A DNA stretch of 64,000 nucleotides from Saccharopolyspora thermophila (GCF_014646075.1 NZ_BMMT01000014.1:82823-146822); one strand, 5' to 3'; shown: positions 17,720-28,615, numbered from the stretch's first letter. Numbers and translations: made by a program. Notes: generated by a model from the sequence alone, not told the origin.

Positions 17720-19204
17720 TCAGGGATTCAGCAGTTCGTCCAGGACCACCGCTGGTGCGGCCGGGTCGGTGCCTCGCCAGGCGACCACGTCGTCGGGGCG
17801 GAGCAGGAGGGCTTCGCCCGGGGCGAGGAAGTCCGCGTCCAGACGGTGGGCCGGGAGGCCGTTACGCTGCCAGCGCTGCGGGTCGTCGGATACCAGCAGC
17901 GCCCAACCGGGGCCGCCGAGGTCCACTGTGGAAACAGTGCGGTCGGGGTCGAGCCAGCGGTGCGGGACCCGGGCGCCCACGCGGCCGACCGGGGCGAAGT
18001 CCGTCACCGGTTCCACCTCGCCGCCCTCGTCCGGGCCGCCCGCGAACGCACCTGCCGGATACTGGAAGCCATCGGCCGCCAGCACGAACGGGTGCGCGAG
18101 GGTCGGGTCGGGCTCGCCGCCGAAGGACTGCGATCGCCTGCTGGACTGGTCGGCGGCGAACCAGCCGGCCGCGCGGCGTTCGACGTCGTAGCTGTCCAGC
18201 AGGGCGGGCGTGGCCGCGCCGGACAGCACCGCGGCGAGTTTCCAGCCGAGGTTGTGTGCGTCGGTGATGCCCGTGTTCGCGCCGGCTGCCGCGAACGGCG
18301 GCATCACGTGCGCCGCGTCGCCCGCGAGGTGCACGCGCCCGGCCGAATACCGGTCCGCCACAAGCATCTCCGCCTGCCAGGGCAGCACGCTGAGCACTTC
18401 CAGGTCCGGTGCGGGCACCCCGAGCGCGGTGCGCAGCAGCGCGGGCCAGTCGCGGTCGACCTCCCCGCCGGGAGCCATGAACACCCACCGGTACCGACCG
18501 TCCACCAAGGCCAGCGCCCCCGGTGACTCAGGGTGCCGGATCTGGCAGAGGTTGAACTCCCGGCCCCGGACCACGTCCGCCAGGTCCGCGCGGAAGTAGA
18601 CGTTGACGTTCGGGTCGCCGATCGCCCCACGGCCGGACCGCTCGATGCCGAGCGCCGCGCGCACCGGGCTGCGGGCCCCGTCCGCGGCCACCAGGTAGGC
18701 CGCGCGCACCCGGCTGCGCCGGTCCGCCGCCAGGTCGTGCAGGTCGGCCAGCACACCGTCGGCGTCCTGCTCGAACCCGGTCAGCGCGGTCCGGAACCGG
18801 ACGTCGGCACCCGTGTCCTCGGCCGCTCGGCGCAGCACCGGTTCGAGGACGTCCTGCGCGATCAGGCATGGCCGTTCCGGGCTGATCTCCATCGGGGCGC
18901 CCCCGCCCGGCCGCCACAGCGGCAGCTGCTCGGATTCCGCGAGGGTGCGCCCGGACGCCATGTGGTCGTGGTGGGCGAGGTCGCGGGCGGCTTCGTGGAC
19001 GGTCGCGGCCAACCCCATCTCGCGGAAGACCTCCAGGCTGCGCATGTCGAACCGACGCGCCTTGGGCTGCGGTGACGTGGTGGCCCGCTTCTCAACGAGC
19101 GCCACGTCGATCCCGTGGTGGCGCAGCACCAGCGCGGTCGTCAGGCCCACCAGACCGCCGCCGACCACCAGCACCTCGACGTTCTGTGTACGTTGTACAT
19201 TCAT
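17720..19204 (-). CDS. FAD-dependent aromatic-type monooxygenase
   Basis: This 494-aa group A flavoprotein monooxygenase probably hydroxylates a small aromatic or polycyclic substrate using NAD(P)H. It shows the dinucleotide-binding VVGGGLVGL near residue 13, the DG motif in YLVAADGARSPVR and the FAD ribose motif in LAGDAAHVMPP; the C-terminal third is the thioredoxin-like tail typical of this group. The substrate cannot be told from sequence. It is divergent from a TetR regulator, and one of the two operator copies lies over its first codons, so it is probably induced by the regulator's ligand. Confidence 0.88.
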   Translation of the reverse strand: MNVQRTQNVEVLVVGGGLVGLTTALVLRHHGIDVALVEKRATTSPQPKARRFDMRSLEVFREMGLAATVHEAARDLAHHDHMASGRTLAESEQLPLWRPGGGAPMEISPERPCLIAQDVLEPVLRRAAEDTGADVRFRTALTGFEQDADGVLADLHDLAADRRSRVRAAYLVAADGARSPVRAALGIERSGRGAIGDPNVNVYFRADLADVVRGREFNLCQIRHPESPGALALVDGRYRWVFMAPGGEVDRDWPALLRTALGVPAPDLEVLSVLPWQAEMLVADRYSAGRVHLAGDAAHVMPPFAAAGANTGITDAHNLGWKLAAVLSGAATPALLDSYDVERRAAGWFAADQSSRRSQSFGGEPDPTLAHPFVLAADGFQYPAGAFAGGPDEGGEVEPVTDFAPVGRVGARVPHRWLDPDRTVSTVDLGGPGWALLVSDDPQRWQRNGLPAHRLDADFLAPGEALLLRPDDVVAWRGTDPAAPAVVLDELLNP

Positions 19205-19220
19205 GGTGTACGTTGTACAC
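19186..19220. promoter_or_regulatory. Twin TetR operators
   Basis: Two copies of GTGTACGTTGTACA(C/T), at 19186-19200 and 19206-19220, are spaced 20 bp (two helical turns) apart. The second is a perfect palindrome (GTGTAC-GTT-GTACAC). The first overlaps codons 2-6 of the monooxygenase; the second lies before its start and upstream of the TetR -10 (TAGGAT, 19227-19232). Confidence 0.8.
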
Positions 19221-19240
19221 GATCGCTAGGATCAGGTCAC

Positions 19241-19978
19241 ATGAGTTCCACTCCGAAACCGCCGGGCGGGCTGGTCTGGTTCGACGAACCACCGCCCCCG
19301 CAGGCCACCGACCAGCTCAGCCGCGAGCGGATCGTCGCCGCCGCCATCGCCCTCGCCGACGAGGACGCGCGCGGCGAGATCACCATGCGGGCCGTCGCCG
19401 CCAGGCTCGGCTCGCGCAGCCCGATGGCGCTGTACCGCTACGTCGGCAGCAAGGACGGGCTGACCGATCTCATGGTCGACGAGGTGTACGGCGAGATCAC
19501 CGTGCCAACGCCCGGCGACTGGCGGACCTGCCTGCGTGAGCTGGGCACCTCGGCCTGGGCGGCGGTGCGGCGCCACCCGTGGTTCGCGCGGCTGGCGTTC
19601 AGCCGCCCGCCGTTCGGCCCCCGCGCGCTGGCCGTGTACGACGCCGCCCTGGCCGCCGTGGACGAACTGCACCTGGACGCGGCCACCAGGATCGGTTTCG
19701 TCAACACCGTTCTCGGGCAGGTGCTCGCCTCGGGCCTGGCGATGCTCGAGGAACGCGCCACACGCGAACGCTCCGGCCTGCACACCGAGGAGGCGCTGGC
19801 CGAGGCGGCCCGCCCCTACCTGGCGCGCATCGCCGCGGACGGCCGCTACCCGCACTACGCCAAGTGGCTCGCCGACCGGAACCCGGGCCGCGACCCGGAG
19901 GTGCCGACCTTCGAGCAACTGCTGGAGTGGCAGCTCGACGGCCTGGCGAAACTCGCGGCCACCTCACGAGGGCGCTGA
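19241..19978 (+). CDS. TetR family transcriptional regulator
   Basis: A 245-aa one-component repressor. The N-terminal HTH spans about residues 28-75 ([17 protein letters not shown], then [20 protein letters not shown], the recognition helix) and the C-terminal half is a ligand-binding helical domain of the TetR_C type. It is divergently transcribed from the flavin monooxygenase, and the intervening twin palindromes are the obvious targets. The ATG has TAGGAT 8 nt upstream and no Shine-Dalgarno, suggesting a very short leader. Ligand unknown. Confidence 0.92.
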   Translation: MSSTPKPPGGLVWFDEPPPPQATDQLSRERIVAAAIALADEDARGEITMRAVAARLGSRSPMALYRYVGSKDGLTDLMVDEVYGEITVPTPGDWRTCLRELGTSAWAAVRRHPWFARLAFSRPPFGPRALAVYDAALAAVDELHLDAATRIGFVNTVLGQVLASGLAMLEERATRERSGLHTEEALAEAARPYLARIAADGRYPHYAKWLADRNPGRDPEVPTFEQLLEWQLDGLAKLAATSRGR

Positions 19979-20021
19979 GCGAAGGGTGCCATCGTGCGAC
20001 CGGTCAGGCCGGGGTCGCGGG

Positions 20022-20633
20022 TCAGGAGCCCGGGCGGGCCTGGATGCCGGCGGGGCGGAGGGTCGTCTCGTAGGCGCGTTGCCAGGACCCGTCGGCCACC
20101 GATTCCGCCACCAGCGCGCGCAGTTCCTCCGCGAACAGCCGGTCGTCGGACCTGATCACCAGGTAGCGCTCGGCGTCGGTGACCACGTACGGGCCGACCG
20201 CGATCAGCTGCGGCGTGTCGGCGGTGCCGCCCAGCAGCACGTCCACGTTGCCCGTCGCGACCGCGTCCACCAGCAGCGTCGGCGGCAGCCGCCGGAACTG
20301 GACCTGGCCGGCGTCCAGGCCGATGCGCCGCGCCAGATCGCGGGCGATCTCCGCGTCGAATCCCTGGTACTCCCCCGCCGCATCGCGGGTGACGAACTGC
20401 GGCGTGTCCGCGCGCACCCCCACCCGCAGCATCCGGCGCTGCCTGATGGCGGCGAGCGTCGGCGAGACGTCGAGTTCGACGGAGTCGCCCGCCAACGGGA
20501 CCGGGGCGGGCGGCGGAGTGGACGGGGCGGGCAGCGGCTGCGGCGGGATCGCGTTCGACGCGGACCCGGCATCCACCCCGCAGCTCGACACCACCGCGAC
20601 CGCGGCGACCGCCGCGAGCACGCGCATCCGCAT
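20022..20633 (-). CDS. Short solute-binding lipoprotein, second lobe missing
   Basis: The 203-aa product has a lipoprotein signal ([18 protein letters not shown]), a Pro-rich linker and an SBP_bac_3 first lobe ([54 protein letters not shown]). After the hinge strand YLVIRSDD the sequence jumps straight to the C-terminal helix ([19 protein letters not shown]). About 70 residues that normally form lobe II are absent, although the frame is intact. The ATG follows GGAGGGGACC. No transporter genes are adjacent. It may be a decayed binding protein or one repurposed for sensing. Confidence 0.75.
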   Translation of the reverse strand: MRMRVLAAVAAVAVVSSCGVDAGSASNAIPPQPLPAPSTPPPAPVPLAGDSVELDVSPTLAAIRQRRMLRVGVRADTPQFVTRDAAGEYQGFDAEIARDLARRIGLDAGQVQFRRLPPTLLVDAVATGNVDVLLGGTADTPQLIAVGPYVVTDAERYLVIRSDDRLFAEELRALVAESVADGSWQRAYETTLRPAGIQARPGS

Positions 20634-20879
20634 GGTCCCCTCCTCACCGTCGACCACGCCCATGATCGCGCACATCCGCGGCGGCGGTCTCGCGGTTCCG
20701 GCGGAAACCCCGGCCCTCGCCAGGACGGATCTCGGTGTTACGCCGCGCGCATCAACGCTGTGCGGTTTTCGTTCATGGGCTGGATCGATTGTGTTTTCCA
20801 GGACACACCTATTAGTGTGACTGCCGTCATGAGGCGCCAACGACGTCGCCCGAACATCCAGCGTTCTCGGAGGCGATCA

Positions 20880-22730
20880 ATGGCGCCGCCCATGCAGCAC
20901 GTCGTCGAACAGGTCACCCAGCGCATCGCGGAGCGCAGCGCGGCCTCGCGCGCCGCCTACCTCGAGCGCATCCGCGCCGCCGCGTCCAGTGCCCCGGCCC
21001 GCACCGAGCTGCCGTGTAGCAACCTGGCCCACGGCTTCGCCGCGTGTAGCGGCACGGACCGCCTTGCGCTTCGTGGCGCCGCCAAGCCGGGTGTCGCCAT
21101 CGTGTCCGCGTACAACGACATGCTCTCGGCGCACCAGCCCTACGCCGAGTTCCCGGCCTGGATCAAGGAAGCCGTCCGCGAGGCGGGCGGGGTCGCACAG
21201 TTCGCCGGTGGCGTGCCGGCCATGTGCGACGGGATCACCCAGGGCCGCACCGGCATGGAGCTGTCGCTGTTCTCCCGGGACGTCATCGCCATGGCCACCG
21301 GCGTCGCGCTGTCCCACGAGATGTTCGACGGCGCGCTGCTGCTCGGCGTGTGCGACAAGATCGTGCCCGGGTTGCTGATCGGCGGACTGTCGTTCGGCCA
21401 CCTGCCGACCGTCCTGGTGCCCGCCGGGCCGATGCCCTCCGGGCTGCCGAACAAGGAGAAGAGCCGCATCCGGCAGCTGTTCGCCGAGGGCAAGGCCAGC
21501 CGCGAGGACCTGCTGGAAGCCGAGTCCGCCTCCTACCACTCGCCCGGCACCTGCACGTTCTACGGCACCGCCAACTCCAACCAGCTCGTCGTCGAGGTGA
21601 TGGGCCTGCACCTGCCGGGCGCGAGCTTCGTGCCGCCGGGCACCCCGCTGCGCAGGGCGCTCACCGAGGAAGCGGCCCGGCGGGTGCTGCAGCTCGGACG
21701 CGGCGGGGACTACACGCCCATCGGTGAGATCGTCGACGAGCGGGCGATCGTCAACGGCGTGGTCGCGCTGCTGGCCACCGGCGGCTCCACCAATCACACG
21801 CTGCATCTGGTGGCCATCGCCGCTGCCGCCGGCATCGAGCTGACCTGGGACGACTTCGCCGACCTGTCGGCGGTGGTGCCGTCGCTGGCCCGCGTGTACC
21901 CGAACGGGTCGGCCGACATCAACCACTTCGCGGCCGCCGGGGGCGTGCCGACGCTGGTCGGCGAGCTGCTCGACGCCGGGCTGCTGCACCGCGACGTGCG
22001 CACCGTCGCCGGACCCGGGCTCGACCGCTACCGGCAGCAACCGTTCCTGGAGGACGGTCGGCTGGTGTGGCGGGACGCGCCGAAGCGGAGCCTGGACCCG
22101 GACGTGCTGCGCGGTGTCGACGACCCGTTCGCGCCCGACGGCGGGTTGCGCGTGCTGGACGGCAACCTCGGCCGCTCGGTGATCAAGGTGTCCGCCGTGC
22201 GCCCCGAGCACCGCACCGTCACCGCCCCCGCGCGGGTCTTCGACGACCAGCACGAGTTCACCGCCGCGTTCCAGGCGGGCGAGCTTGACCACGACGTGGT
22301 CGTGGTGATCCGCAACCAGGGACCACAGGCCAACGGCATGCCGGAGCTGCACGGGCTCACCCCCGCCCTCGGCGTGCTGATGGACCGCGGACACCAGGTC
22401 GCGCTGGTCACCGACGGCCGGATGTCCGGCGCGTCGGGCAAGATCCCGGCCGCCATCCAGCTCACCCCGGAAGCCAGCGCGGGTGGACCGCTGGCCCGCG
22501 TGCGCGACGGGGACGTGATCCGGCTGGACGCCGACCGCGGCACGCTGGAGGTGCTGGTGCCCGACGCCGAACTCGCGGCCCGCGAACCCGCGCCCCCGGC
22601 GAGCAGCGTGCAGTTCGGCACCGGCCGCGAGCTGTTCACCGCGTTCCGGCAGGCCGTGGGCCGGGCGGACCGCGGGGCCAGCGTGTTCGCCGCTGCGCAC
22701 CTGCCGGGCTCCCGCGTTGACCTGCGATGA
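20880..22730 (+). CDS. edd: 6-phosphogluconate dehydratase
   Basis: Edd converts 6-phosphogluconate to 2-keto-3-deoxy-6-phosphogluconate, the committed step of the Entner-Doudoroff pathway. The 616-aa protein belongs to the IlvD/Edd family, with cluster cysteines in CDKIVPG and [14 protein letters not shown] and the C-terminal [19 protein letters not shown] lies 6 nt before the ATG. The stop overlaps the start of eda, so the two consecutive pathway enzymes are coupled. The promoter region contains CACAC-CTATTA-GTGTG, a possible regulator site. Confidence 0.96.
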   Translation: MAPPMQHVVEQVTQRIAERSAASRAAYLERIRAAASSAPARTELPCSNLAHGFAACSGTDRLALRGAAKPGVAIVSAYNDMLSAHQPYAEFPAWIKEAVREAGGVAQFAGGVPAMCDGITQGRTGMELSLFSRDVIAMATGVALSHEMFDGALLLGVCDKIVPGLLIGGLSFGHLPTVLVPAGPMPSGLPNKEKSRIRQLFAEGKASREDLLEAESASYHSPGTCTFYGTANSNQLVVEVMGLHLPGASFVPPGTPLRRALTEEAARRVLQLGRGGDYTPIGEIVDERAIVNGVVALLATGGSTNHTLHLVAIAAAAGIELTWDDFADLSAVVPSLARVYPNGSADINHFAAAGGVPTLVGELLDAGLLHRDVRTVAGPGLDRYRQQPFLEDGRLVWRDAPKRSLDPDVLRGVDDPFAPDGGLRVLDGNLGRSVIKVSAVRPEHRTVTAPARVFDDQHEFTAAFQAGELDHDVVVVIRNQGPQANGMPELHGLTPALGVLMDRGHQVALVTDGRMSGASGKIPAAIQLTPEASAGGPLARVRDGDVIRLDADRGTLEVLVPDAELAAREPAPPASSVQFGTGRELFTAFRQAVGRADRGASVFAAAHLPGSRVDLR

Positions 22731-23395
22731 TGTCCCGGGCCTCGCAGATGAACGAACGGATGAACAACCCCATGAACACTGCAGCTGACGTGCTGGATCT
22801 CGCTCCGGTGGTGCCGGTCGTGGCGCTCGACGACGTGGCGCACGCGGTGCCGCTGGCGGAGGCGCTGCTGCGCGGCGGCATCGGCACCATCGAGGTCACC
22901 CTGCGCACCCCGGCGGGGCTGCCCGCGATCGAGCGGATCGCCGCCGAGGTGCCGGACATGGTCGCCGGGGCGGGCACCATCACCGAGCCGGGGCAGGCCA
23001 AGCGGGCCGTTGACGCCGGGGCCCGCTACCTGGTCACGCCCGGTGCCACCGACCGGCTGCTGGACGACCTCGACGGTGTCGGCGCGCCGTACCTGGCCGG
23101 GGCGGCCACCGCGTCGGAGGCGATGCGCCTGGCCGAGCGCGGGGCCACCGCGATGAAGTTCTTCCCCGCCGAGCCGAGCGGTGGCGTGGCGTATCTGAAG
23201 GCGATCGCCGGACCGCTGCCGCACCTGCGGTTCTGCCCGACCGGCGGGATCAGCCCGGAGACGGCGCCCGCCTACCTCGCGCTGCCCAACGTGGGCTGCG
23301 TCGGCGGGTCCTGGCTGGCCCCGAAGGACGTGCTCGCCGCCGGCGACTGGACGAAGGTCGAGCAGCTCGCCCGCGAAGCCGCCGCGCTCCGCTGA
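22727..23395 (+). CDS. eda: KDPG aldolase
   Basis: Eda cleaves 2-keto-3-deoxy-6-phosphogluconate to pyruvate and glyceraldehyde-3-phosphate. The product is 222 aa from the overlapping ATG. The catalytic Glu lies in IEVTLRTP and the Schiff-base Lys in [15 protein letters not shown] binds phosphate. Several in-frame Met codons follow the first ATG ([14 protein letters not shown]), and the true start may be any of them; the ATGA overlap with edd favours the first. A strong terminator follows. Confidence 0.95.
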   Translation: MMSRASQMNERMNNPMNTAADVLDLAPVVPVVALDDVAHAVPLAEALLRGGIGTIEVTLRTPAGLPAIERIAAEVPDMVAGAGTITEPGQAKRAVDAGARYLVTPGATDRLLDDLDGVGAPYLAGAATASEAMRLAERGATAMKFFPAEPSGGVAYLKAIAGPLPHLRFCPTGGISPETAPAYLALPNVGCVGGSWLAPKDVLAAGDWTKVEQLAREAAALR

Positions 23396-23405
23396 GGCAC
23401 GGGAT

Positions 23406-23446
23406 GGCGCTGGTGGGCTGGCGGCGGCCGCGCGCCCACCAGCGCC
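23406..23446 (+). terminator. Terminator of edd-eda
   Basis: A perfect 13-bp stem (GGCGCTGGTGGGC and complement) with a 15-nt loop begins 11 nt after the eda stop. Confidence 0.8.
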
Positions 23447-23552
23447 TCCGCAGAACGCGGTAGGCGCCACCCCGCACGAGCGGGTCCCACGCTCGGCCGG
23501 GCGTTCGTAGCGTTGCCCTGGTCAGACCCGATCGACTGATGGCGGTTCTGCC

Positions 23553-24914
23553 ATGGACGGCGTGCGCCCGACCCGCGCGAGCACGCTGCTCGCCCTCGCC
23601 GCAGCCGGCCTGCTCGCCGTGCTGCTGATGGCACCGGCCGGGCATGCGAGGCCCGCCGCCCCGCGCACCGTCGTCACCTTCACCGTCGACGACGGCAGCG
23701 TCTCGCAGACCGTCGGCGCGCGGATCCTCAGCAAGTACCGGATGCGCGGCACCTTCTATGTCTCCTCCGGGGCCATCGGCACGCCCGGCTACCTCAGCAT
23801 GGACGATCTGCGCGCGATCGCCGCCGCCGGGCACGAGATCGGCGGGCACACCGTCAACCACCCTGACCTGGCCACCGTGTCGATCCAGGAGGCCCGCCGC
23901 GAGATCTGCCAGGACCGGGCGAACCTCACTGCCCTGGGCTTGCGGCCGACCTCCTTCGCCTACCCGTTCGGCAGCTTCACCCCGGCCGCACAGCAGGCCG
24001 TGCGGGACTGCGGCTACAACAGCGCCCGCGTCACCGGCAGCATCCGCACCGCGCACGGCTGCGCGAACTGCGCTCCCGCCGAGTCGATACCCCCGGCCGA
24101 CCCGATGCTGGTCCGCGGCACCGACATGGTCACGCCCAGCTGGACGCTGGAGGAGCTGCAGCGGGTGGTGCTGGACGCGGAAGCCTCCGGCGGCGGTTGG
24201 GTCCCGCTGGTGCTGCACCAGATCTGCGACTTCTGCGGCCCGTTGGCGGTCAACCCGGTCGTGCTGGACGAGTTCGCGTTCTGGCTGTCCGCGCGCGCGT
24301 CCCGCGGCACGGTGGTGCGCACCGTCGACGAGGTGGTCGGCGGCGGTGCTCGGCCGCTGGTCGCCGCACCGCCGCCGGAAGCGCGGGAGGGACTGGTCAA
24401 CGCATCGCTGGAGGAACCCGGCCCTCGGGGCTGGGTGACCAGCAGTTGGGGCCGCAACACCCCGCGGTGGACGCGCACCGAGGACGCCCACACCGGCCGG
24501 TGGGCGCAACGCCTGGACATGACCGCATACACCGACGGCGACGCGAAGCTGATGTCCCGCTTCGACCTTGGCGAGGTGGCGCCGACCGCCCGGCCGGACA
24601 ACACCTACACGCTGGGTGCCTGGTACAAGTCGACCGCCCCGGTGCAGCTGGCCGTCCACCGCCGCGACCGGGCCGGGATCTGGCGGTACTGGACGACCAG
24701 CCCATGGTTCGCGCCCGCCGGGGAGTGGACCAACGCGACGTGGACCACCCCGCCGGCGCCGCCGGACACCACCGGGCTGAGCTTCGGGCTGGCGCTGGCC
24801 GCGCCCGGCTCGCTCACCACCGACGACTACCACCTGCGGGAGAACCCGGCGTGGCACCGCACCGGAATCTGCGAGCGCGTGCCGTGGGGATTGCTGATCA
24901 GGTGGTTCTGCTGA
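23553..24914 (+). CDS. Secreted polysaccharide deacetylase (CE4) with C-terminal accessory domain
   Basis: A 453-aa extracellular enzyme. A signal peptide (hydrophobic core about residues 10-30, cleavage near GHA-RP) is followed by the NodB/CE4 domain: FTVDDGS (metal Asp pair), EIGGHTVNHPDL (two metal-binding His), AYPFGSF and a C-terminal VLHQICD His. From about residue 275 a beta-rich domain with many Trp and Thr (SWGRNTPRWTRT, WYKSTAPVQLAV) looks like a carbohydrate-binding module. The substrate may be chitin-like polymer or peptidoglycan GlcNAc; this cannot be settled from sequence. The ATG lacks a clear ribosome binding site. Confidence 0.88.
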   Translation: MDGVRPTRASTLLALAAAGLLAVLLMAPAGHARPAAPRTVVTFTVDDGSVSQTVGARILSKYRMRGTFYVSSGAIGTPGYLSMDDLRAIAAAGHEIGGHTVNHPDLATVSIQEARREICQDRANLTALGLRPTSFAYPFGSFTPAAQQAVRDCGYNSARVTGSIRTAHGCANCAPAESIPPADPMLVRGTDMVTPSWTLEELQRVVLDAEASGGGWVPLVLHQICDFCGPLAVNPVVLDEFAFWLSARASRGTVVRTVDEVVGGGARPLVAAPPPEAREGLVNASLEEPGPRGWVTSSWGRNTPRWTRTEDAHTGRWAQRLDMTAYTDGDAKLMSRFDLGEVAPTARPDNTYTLGAWYKSTAPVQLAVHRRDRAGIWRYWTTSPWFAPAGEWTNATWTTPPAPPDTTGLSFGLALAAPGSLTTDDYHLRENPAWHRTGICERVPWGLLIRWFC

Positions 24915-24989
24915 TCCCGGATCTGCCACGGACCGGTTCACGACGCGAGACCTGGACCGGGATCGTCACCACGCGCTCAAGCGGGCAGC

Positions 24990-25661
24990 TCAGGCTGCCA
25001 GGTCGTCGTCGAGGACCGCCAGCGCCTCGGGGATCGAGTCGACGACCGGGAACCCGGACCGCTCCAGCGCTGACCGGCTCATCACGCCGGTGGTCAGCAG
25101 CACGCACCGGGTGCCGGCCTGCTCCGCGGCGTGGGCGTCGTCGAGTACGTCACCGATGAGCACCACGTCGCGCGCGTCGAGTTGCTGTGCCTCGAGGTGG
25201 CGCACCAGATGCTCGGCCTTGGAGCCGCCGCCGACGTCGTCGCGTAGCCCGTCGATGCGGTCGAACAGCTCGTGCAGTCCCAGCTCGGTCACCAGCGGCA
25301 CCAGTTCGTCGTGGAACCACATCGACAGCAGCGACTGGCTGCGGCCCGCGGCCACCCAGTCCCGCAGCACGTCCGGCACCCCGGTGGCCAGGCCGCAGGT
25401 GTGCAGCAGATTCCGGTACGCCTCGTGGTACAGCACGTCGATGCGCGCCCAGTCCTCGGCGCTCAGCGAGCGCCTCAGGAGCCGTTCGTAGCACTGCAGC
25501 AGCGGGCGGCTGAACATCGAGCGCCACTCGTCGAGGTCGATGTGGTCCCGGTCGAACGCCGTGCACACGGCGTTCACCGCCGCGACCACGGCGTCGTTGT
25601 CATCGAGGAGCGTTCCGTTCCAGTCCCAGACGATGTGTCGCGGAGTCTGCGCATTGGTCAC
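24990..25661 (-). CDS. HAD-superfamily hydrolase
   Basis: A 223-aa phosphatase-like protein of the phosphoglycolate phosphatase type. The nucleophile motif is DWNGTLLDD, the second motif Ser/Thr is near LLSMWF, and motifs III/IV are a Lys in GGSKAEHL and GDVLDDAHAAEQAG. The substrate is unknown. I chose the GTG in ESRI-VTNAQ because TAGAGT lies 8 nt upstream; an ATG 17 codons upstream (residues MGTRVPDRR) is possible but has no ribosome binding site. Confidence 0.85.
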   Translation of the reverse strand: MTNAQTPRHIVWDWNGTLLDDNDAVVAAVNAVCTAFDRDHIDLDEWRSMFSRPLLQCYERLLRRSLSAEDWARIDVLYHEAYRNLLHTCGLATGVPDVLRDWVAAGRSQSLLSMWFHDELVPLVTELGLHELFDRIDGLRDDVGGGSKAEHLVRHLEAQQLDARDVVLIGDVLDDAHAAEQAGTRCVLLTTGVMSRSALERSGFPVVDSIPEALAVLDDDLAA

Positions 25662-25749
25662 GATCCGCGACTCTAGGAGTTCACCCCGACGATCCGGTAC
25701 CCGCGTCCCCATCTGAGAGACGGCCCACAGTCGCGAACTTCCTGTCCCG

Positions 25750-26358
25750 TCACGGTGTTTCGAGGTCGGGGTCCGGGCCGGGATCGCCGGATCGCTCGAT
25801 CTCCTCGCGGGCCACGCGGAAGGCCAAGCCCTCGGAGTAGCCCTTGCGGGCCAGCATCCCTACCAGGCGGCGCATCTTCGCCGTGTGGTCCAGCGCGCCC
25901 ATCGTCCGCAGCTTGCGCCGCACCAGTTCCCGCGCCTGCTCAACCTCCGCATCGTCATCCACTGTGGACAGCACTGTTTCCACCACGTGCTCGTCGACGC
26001 CCTTGCGGCGCAGCTCGAAACCCAGCGCCTTGCGGCCGAGCCCCTGGTGCCGCCGCCGGGAGTGCACCCACTCCTCGGCGAACGCGGCATCGTCCACCAG
26101 CCCGGCGGCGACGAACTTCTGCAGCACACCGTCGGCGACGTCCTCGTCGATCCCCTTGCGCAGCAACGCCTGCCGCACCTCCGCCCGGCTACGCGCGCGG
26201 GCCGCCAGCAGCCGGTACACCGTGTCGCGCGCCTGTTGCTCGGGGTCGTCGGGCCGCTTCGGGCGCTGCTCGCCCTCCGTGGTCTGGCCGGCCAGCCGGG
26301 TGTCGTCGGGGGAACGGTCCCGTGACCCGCTCCCCCGACGTGTGCCGTCGCCGTTCAT
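25750..26358 (-). CDS. recX: RecA regulatory protein RecX
   Basis: RecX caps and destabilises RecA filaments and limits SOS induction. The 202-aa product has an unusually charged, probably disordered first 40 residues, followed by the three-helix tandem repeats of RecX (ARDTVYRLLAARARSRAEV, LVDDAAFAEEWVHSRR, LGRKALGFELRRKGVDE). It lies 18 bp after recA and is surely co-transcribed. The start is uncertain: TTG, GTG and ATG occur in frame within four codons and none has a good ribosome binding site, so RecX is probably translated at low level. Confidence 0.95.
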   Translation of the reverse strand: MNGDGTRRGSGSRDRSPDDTRLAGQTTEGEQRPKRPDDPEQQARDTVYRLLAARARSRAEVRQALLRKGIDEDVADGVLQKFVAAGLVDDAAFAEEWVHSRRRHQGLGRKALGFELRRKGVDEHVVETVLSTVDDDAEVEQARELVRRKLRTMGALDHTAKMRRLVGMLARKGYSEGLAFRVAREEIERSGDPGPDPDLETP

Positions 26359-26376
26359 CCGCACCAACGTCCAGGC

Positions 26377-27417
<1,041 letters not shown>

Positions 27418-27531
27418 CGGGGGTCCACCTCGGTCAAGTTGAACTTCGTCGTGTCAGGTCCGACGCTACGGCCAGGGACCGACAATCCGGTCGCGGGGTT
27501 GACCTCCACCGACCTCGATCCCACCGCCACC

Positions 27532-27554
27532 ATCTTAAGCGAACGGGTGTTCGA
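27532..27554 (-). promoter_or_regulatory. recA promoter -10 with LexA box
   Basis: A LexA box, GCGAACGGGTGTTCGA (27539-27554), matches CGAACnnnnGTTCG perfectly. It directly abuts a -10 TAAGAT (27532-27537, minus strand), placing it in the promoter spacer. No clear -35 is seen. Confidence 0.85.
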
Positions 27555-27661
27555 TCATCATGTCGACACGCCAGGGGTATCACCCGACTGTGTAGCAGTG
27601 CGACCCGCACGAACGGCGCGACACTCGAACGAGGGAACCACGGTTCCGAGGAGGTGCCGAC

Positions 27662-28417
27662 ATGCGCATGGACCGATACCTGCCTCCGGACCACCCGCTG
27701 AGCCGGTTCTACCGGGTTGCGGCCGCCATCTTCGGCGCGTGTCTGATCGTCTTCGGCGCGCTGGGCCTGGCCAACCGCGTGCCGCTGTTCACCACCAGCG
27801 GCATCGACATCCTCGGCCTGTCCAGCAACGGACTGCTCGCGGTCGTCTCCGTGGTCGTCGGCGCGGTCCTCATCGGTGCCGCCGCCTGGGGTGGCGCGGT
27901 CTCCTCCTCCACCACCGCCGCGGTCGGCGTGCTGTTCTTCCTGTCCGGGCTGATCAACCTGGGACTGCTGAACACCCCGTGGAACGTGTTCGCGTTCAAG
28001 CTGCAGAACGTGGTGTTCAGCCTGGTCGCCGGCCTGGTGCTGATGTTCTTCGGGTTCTACGGACGGGTCAGCGGCGGGCTGCCCGCCGACAACCCGTACG
28101 TGCGCTACCGGCACCACGAGCCACCGGCCGAGGAGAACGACGAGGACATCCTGGCCGACCAGCGGCGCCTCGCCGAGATCGAGCCGCTCTGCGAGGCCGA
28201 GCACGCGGTCGCCGAGGGCCACCCCACCCCGGAGCAGGAACGGCTGGTCCGGGCCGAGACCTGGCGGCAGATGCAGGAGGAACGGCGCCGCGCCTACCAG
28301 CACTACCGCGAGCTGCACCGCACTGCAGAGCAGCAGATCAGCGCGCAGAACCTGTGGGCGGACTTCGAGGTCCCGCCGCGCCGGGAGGGCCGCGAGGAGC
28401 GCACCGAGAACGGCTAG
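27662..28417 (+). CDS. DUF4383-type membrane protein
   Basis: A 251-aa integral membrane protein of unknown function. Four hydrophobic helices occupy about residues 18-150 (GACLIVFGALGLANRVPLF, LLAVVSVVVGAVLIGAAAWG, AVGVLFFLSGLINLGLL, NVVFSLVAGLVLMFFGFYG). A long, highly charged Arg/Glu-rich cytoplasmic helix follows. GAGGAGG precedes the ATG. It is divergent from recA and shares the upstream region with the recA LexA box, but I see no evidence that it is part of the SOS response. Confidence 0.8.
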   Translation: MRMDRYLPPDHPLSRFYRVAAAIFGACLIVFGALGLANRVPLFTTSGIDILGLSSNGLLAVVSVVVGAVLIGAAAWGGAVSSSTTAAVGVLFFLSGLINLGLLNTPWNVFAFKLQNVVFSLVAGLVLMFFGFYGRVSGGLPADNPYVRYRHHEPPAEENDEDILADQRRLAEIEPLCEAEHAVAEGHPTPEQERLVRAETWRQMQEERRRAYQHYRELHRTAEQQISAQNLWADFEVPPRREGREERTENG

Positions 28418-28608
28418 CGGCGCTCCAGCGGAATCTCGAACGCCTCGCAGACGGCCTGCCAGACCTCCTTGGTGGACATCCCCGCCTCCAGGGCCTGGTC
28501 GACGGTGCGTCCGCCGAGCGACGACAACACGTGGTCCTGGGCGAGCATCTCGGCTCGGACCCGCCCGAACTCCTCGGCCATGCGTTGACGGAAAGTTGTG
28601 TGGCGCAT
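28414..28608 (-). CDS. DUF3046 family protein (Rv2738c-type)
   Basis: A 64-aa protein conserved near recA in actinobacteria, with no known function. It begins MRHTTFRQRMAEEFG and is predicted to be helical; a Gly-rich turn (LGGRTVDQALEAG) links two helices. The ATG has no ribosome binding site but TAGGCT lies 7 nt upstream, so the mRNA is probably leaderless. Its stop overlaps the stop of the convergent DUF4383 gene by 2 nt. Confidence 0.88.
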   Translation of the reverse strand: MRHTTFRQRMAEEFGRVRAEMLAQDHVLSSLGGRTVDQALEAGMSTKEVWQAVCEAFEIPLERR

Positions 28609-28615
28609 CGCCGCC

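Noticed and set aside
20790..20879. CACAC-CTATTA-GTGTG palindrome upstream of edd as a GntR operator
   Set aside because: Arms are only 5 bp and no regulator gene is adjacent; noted but not called.
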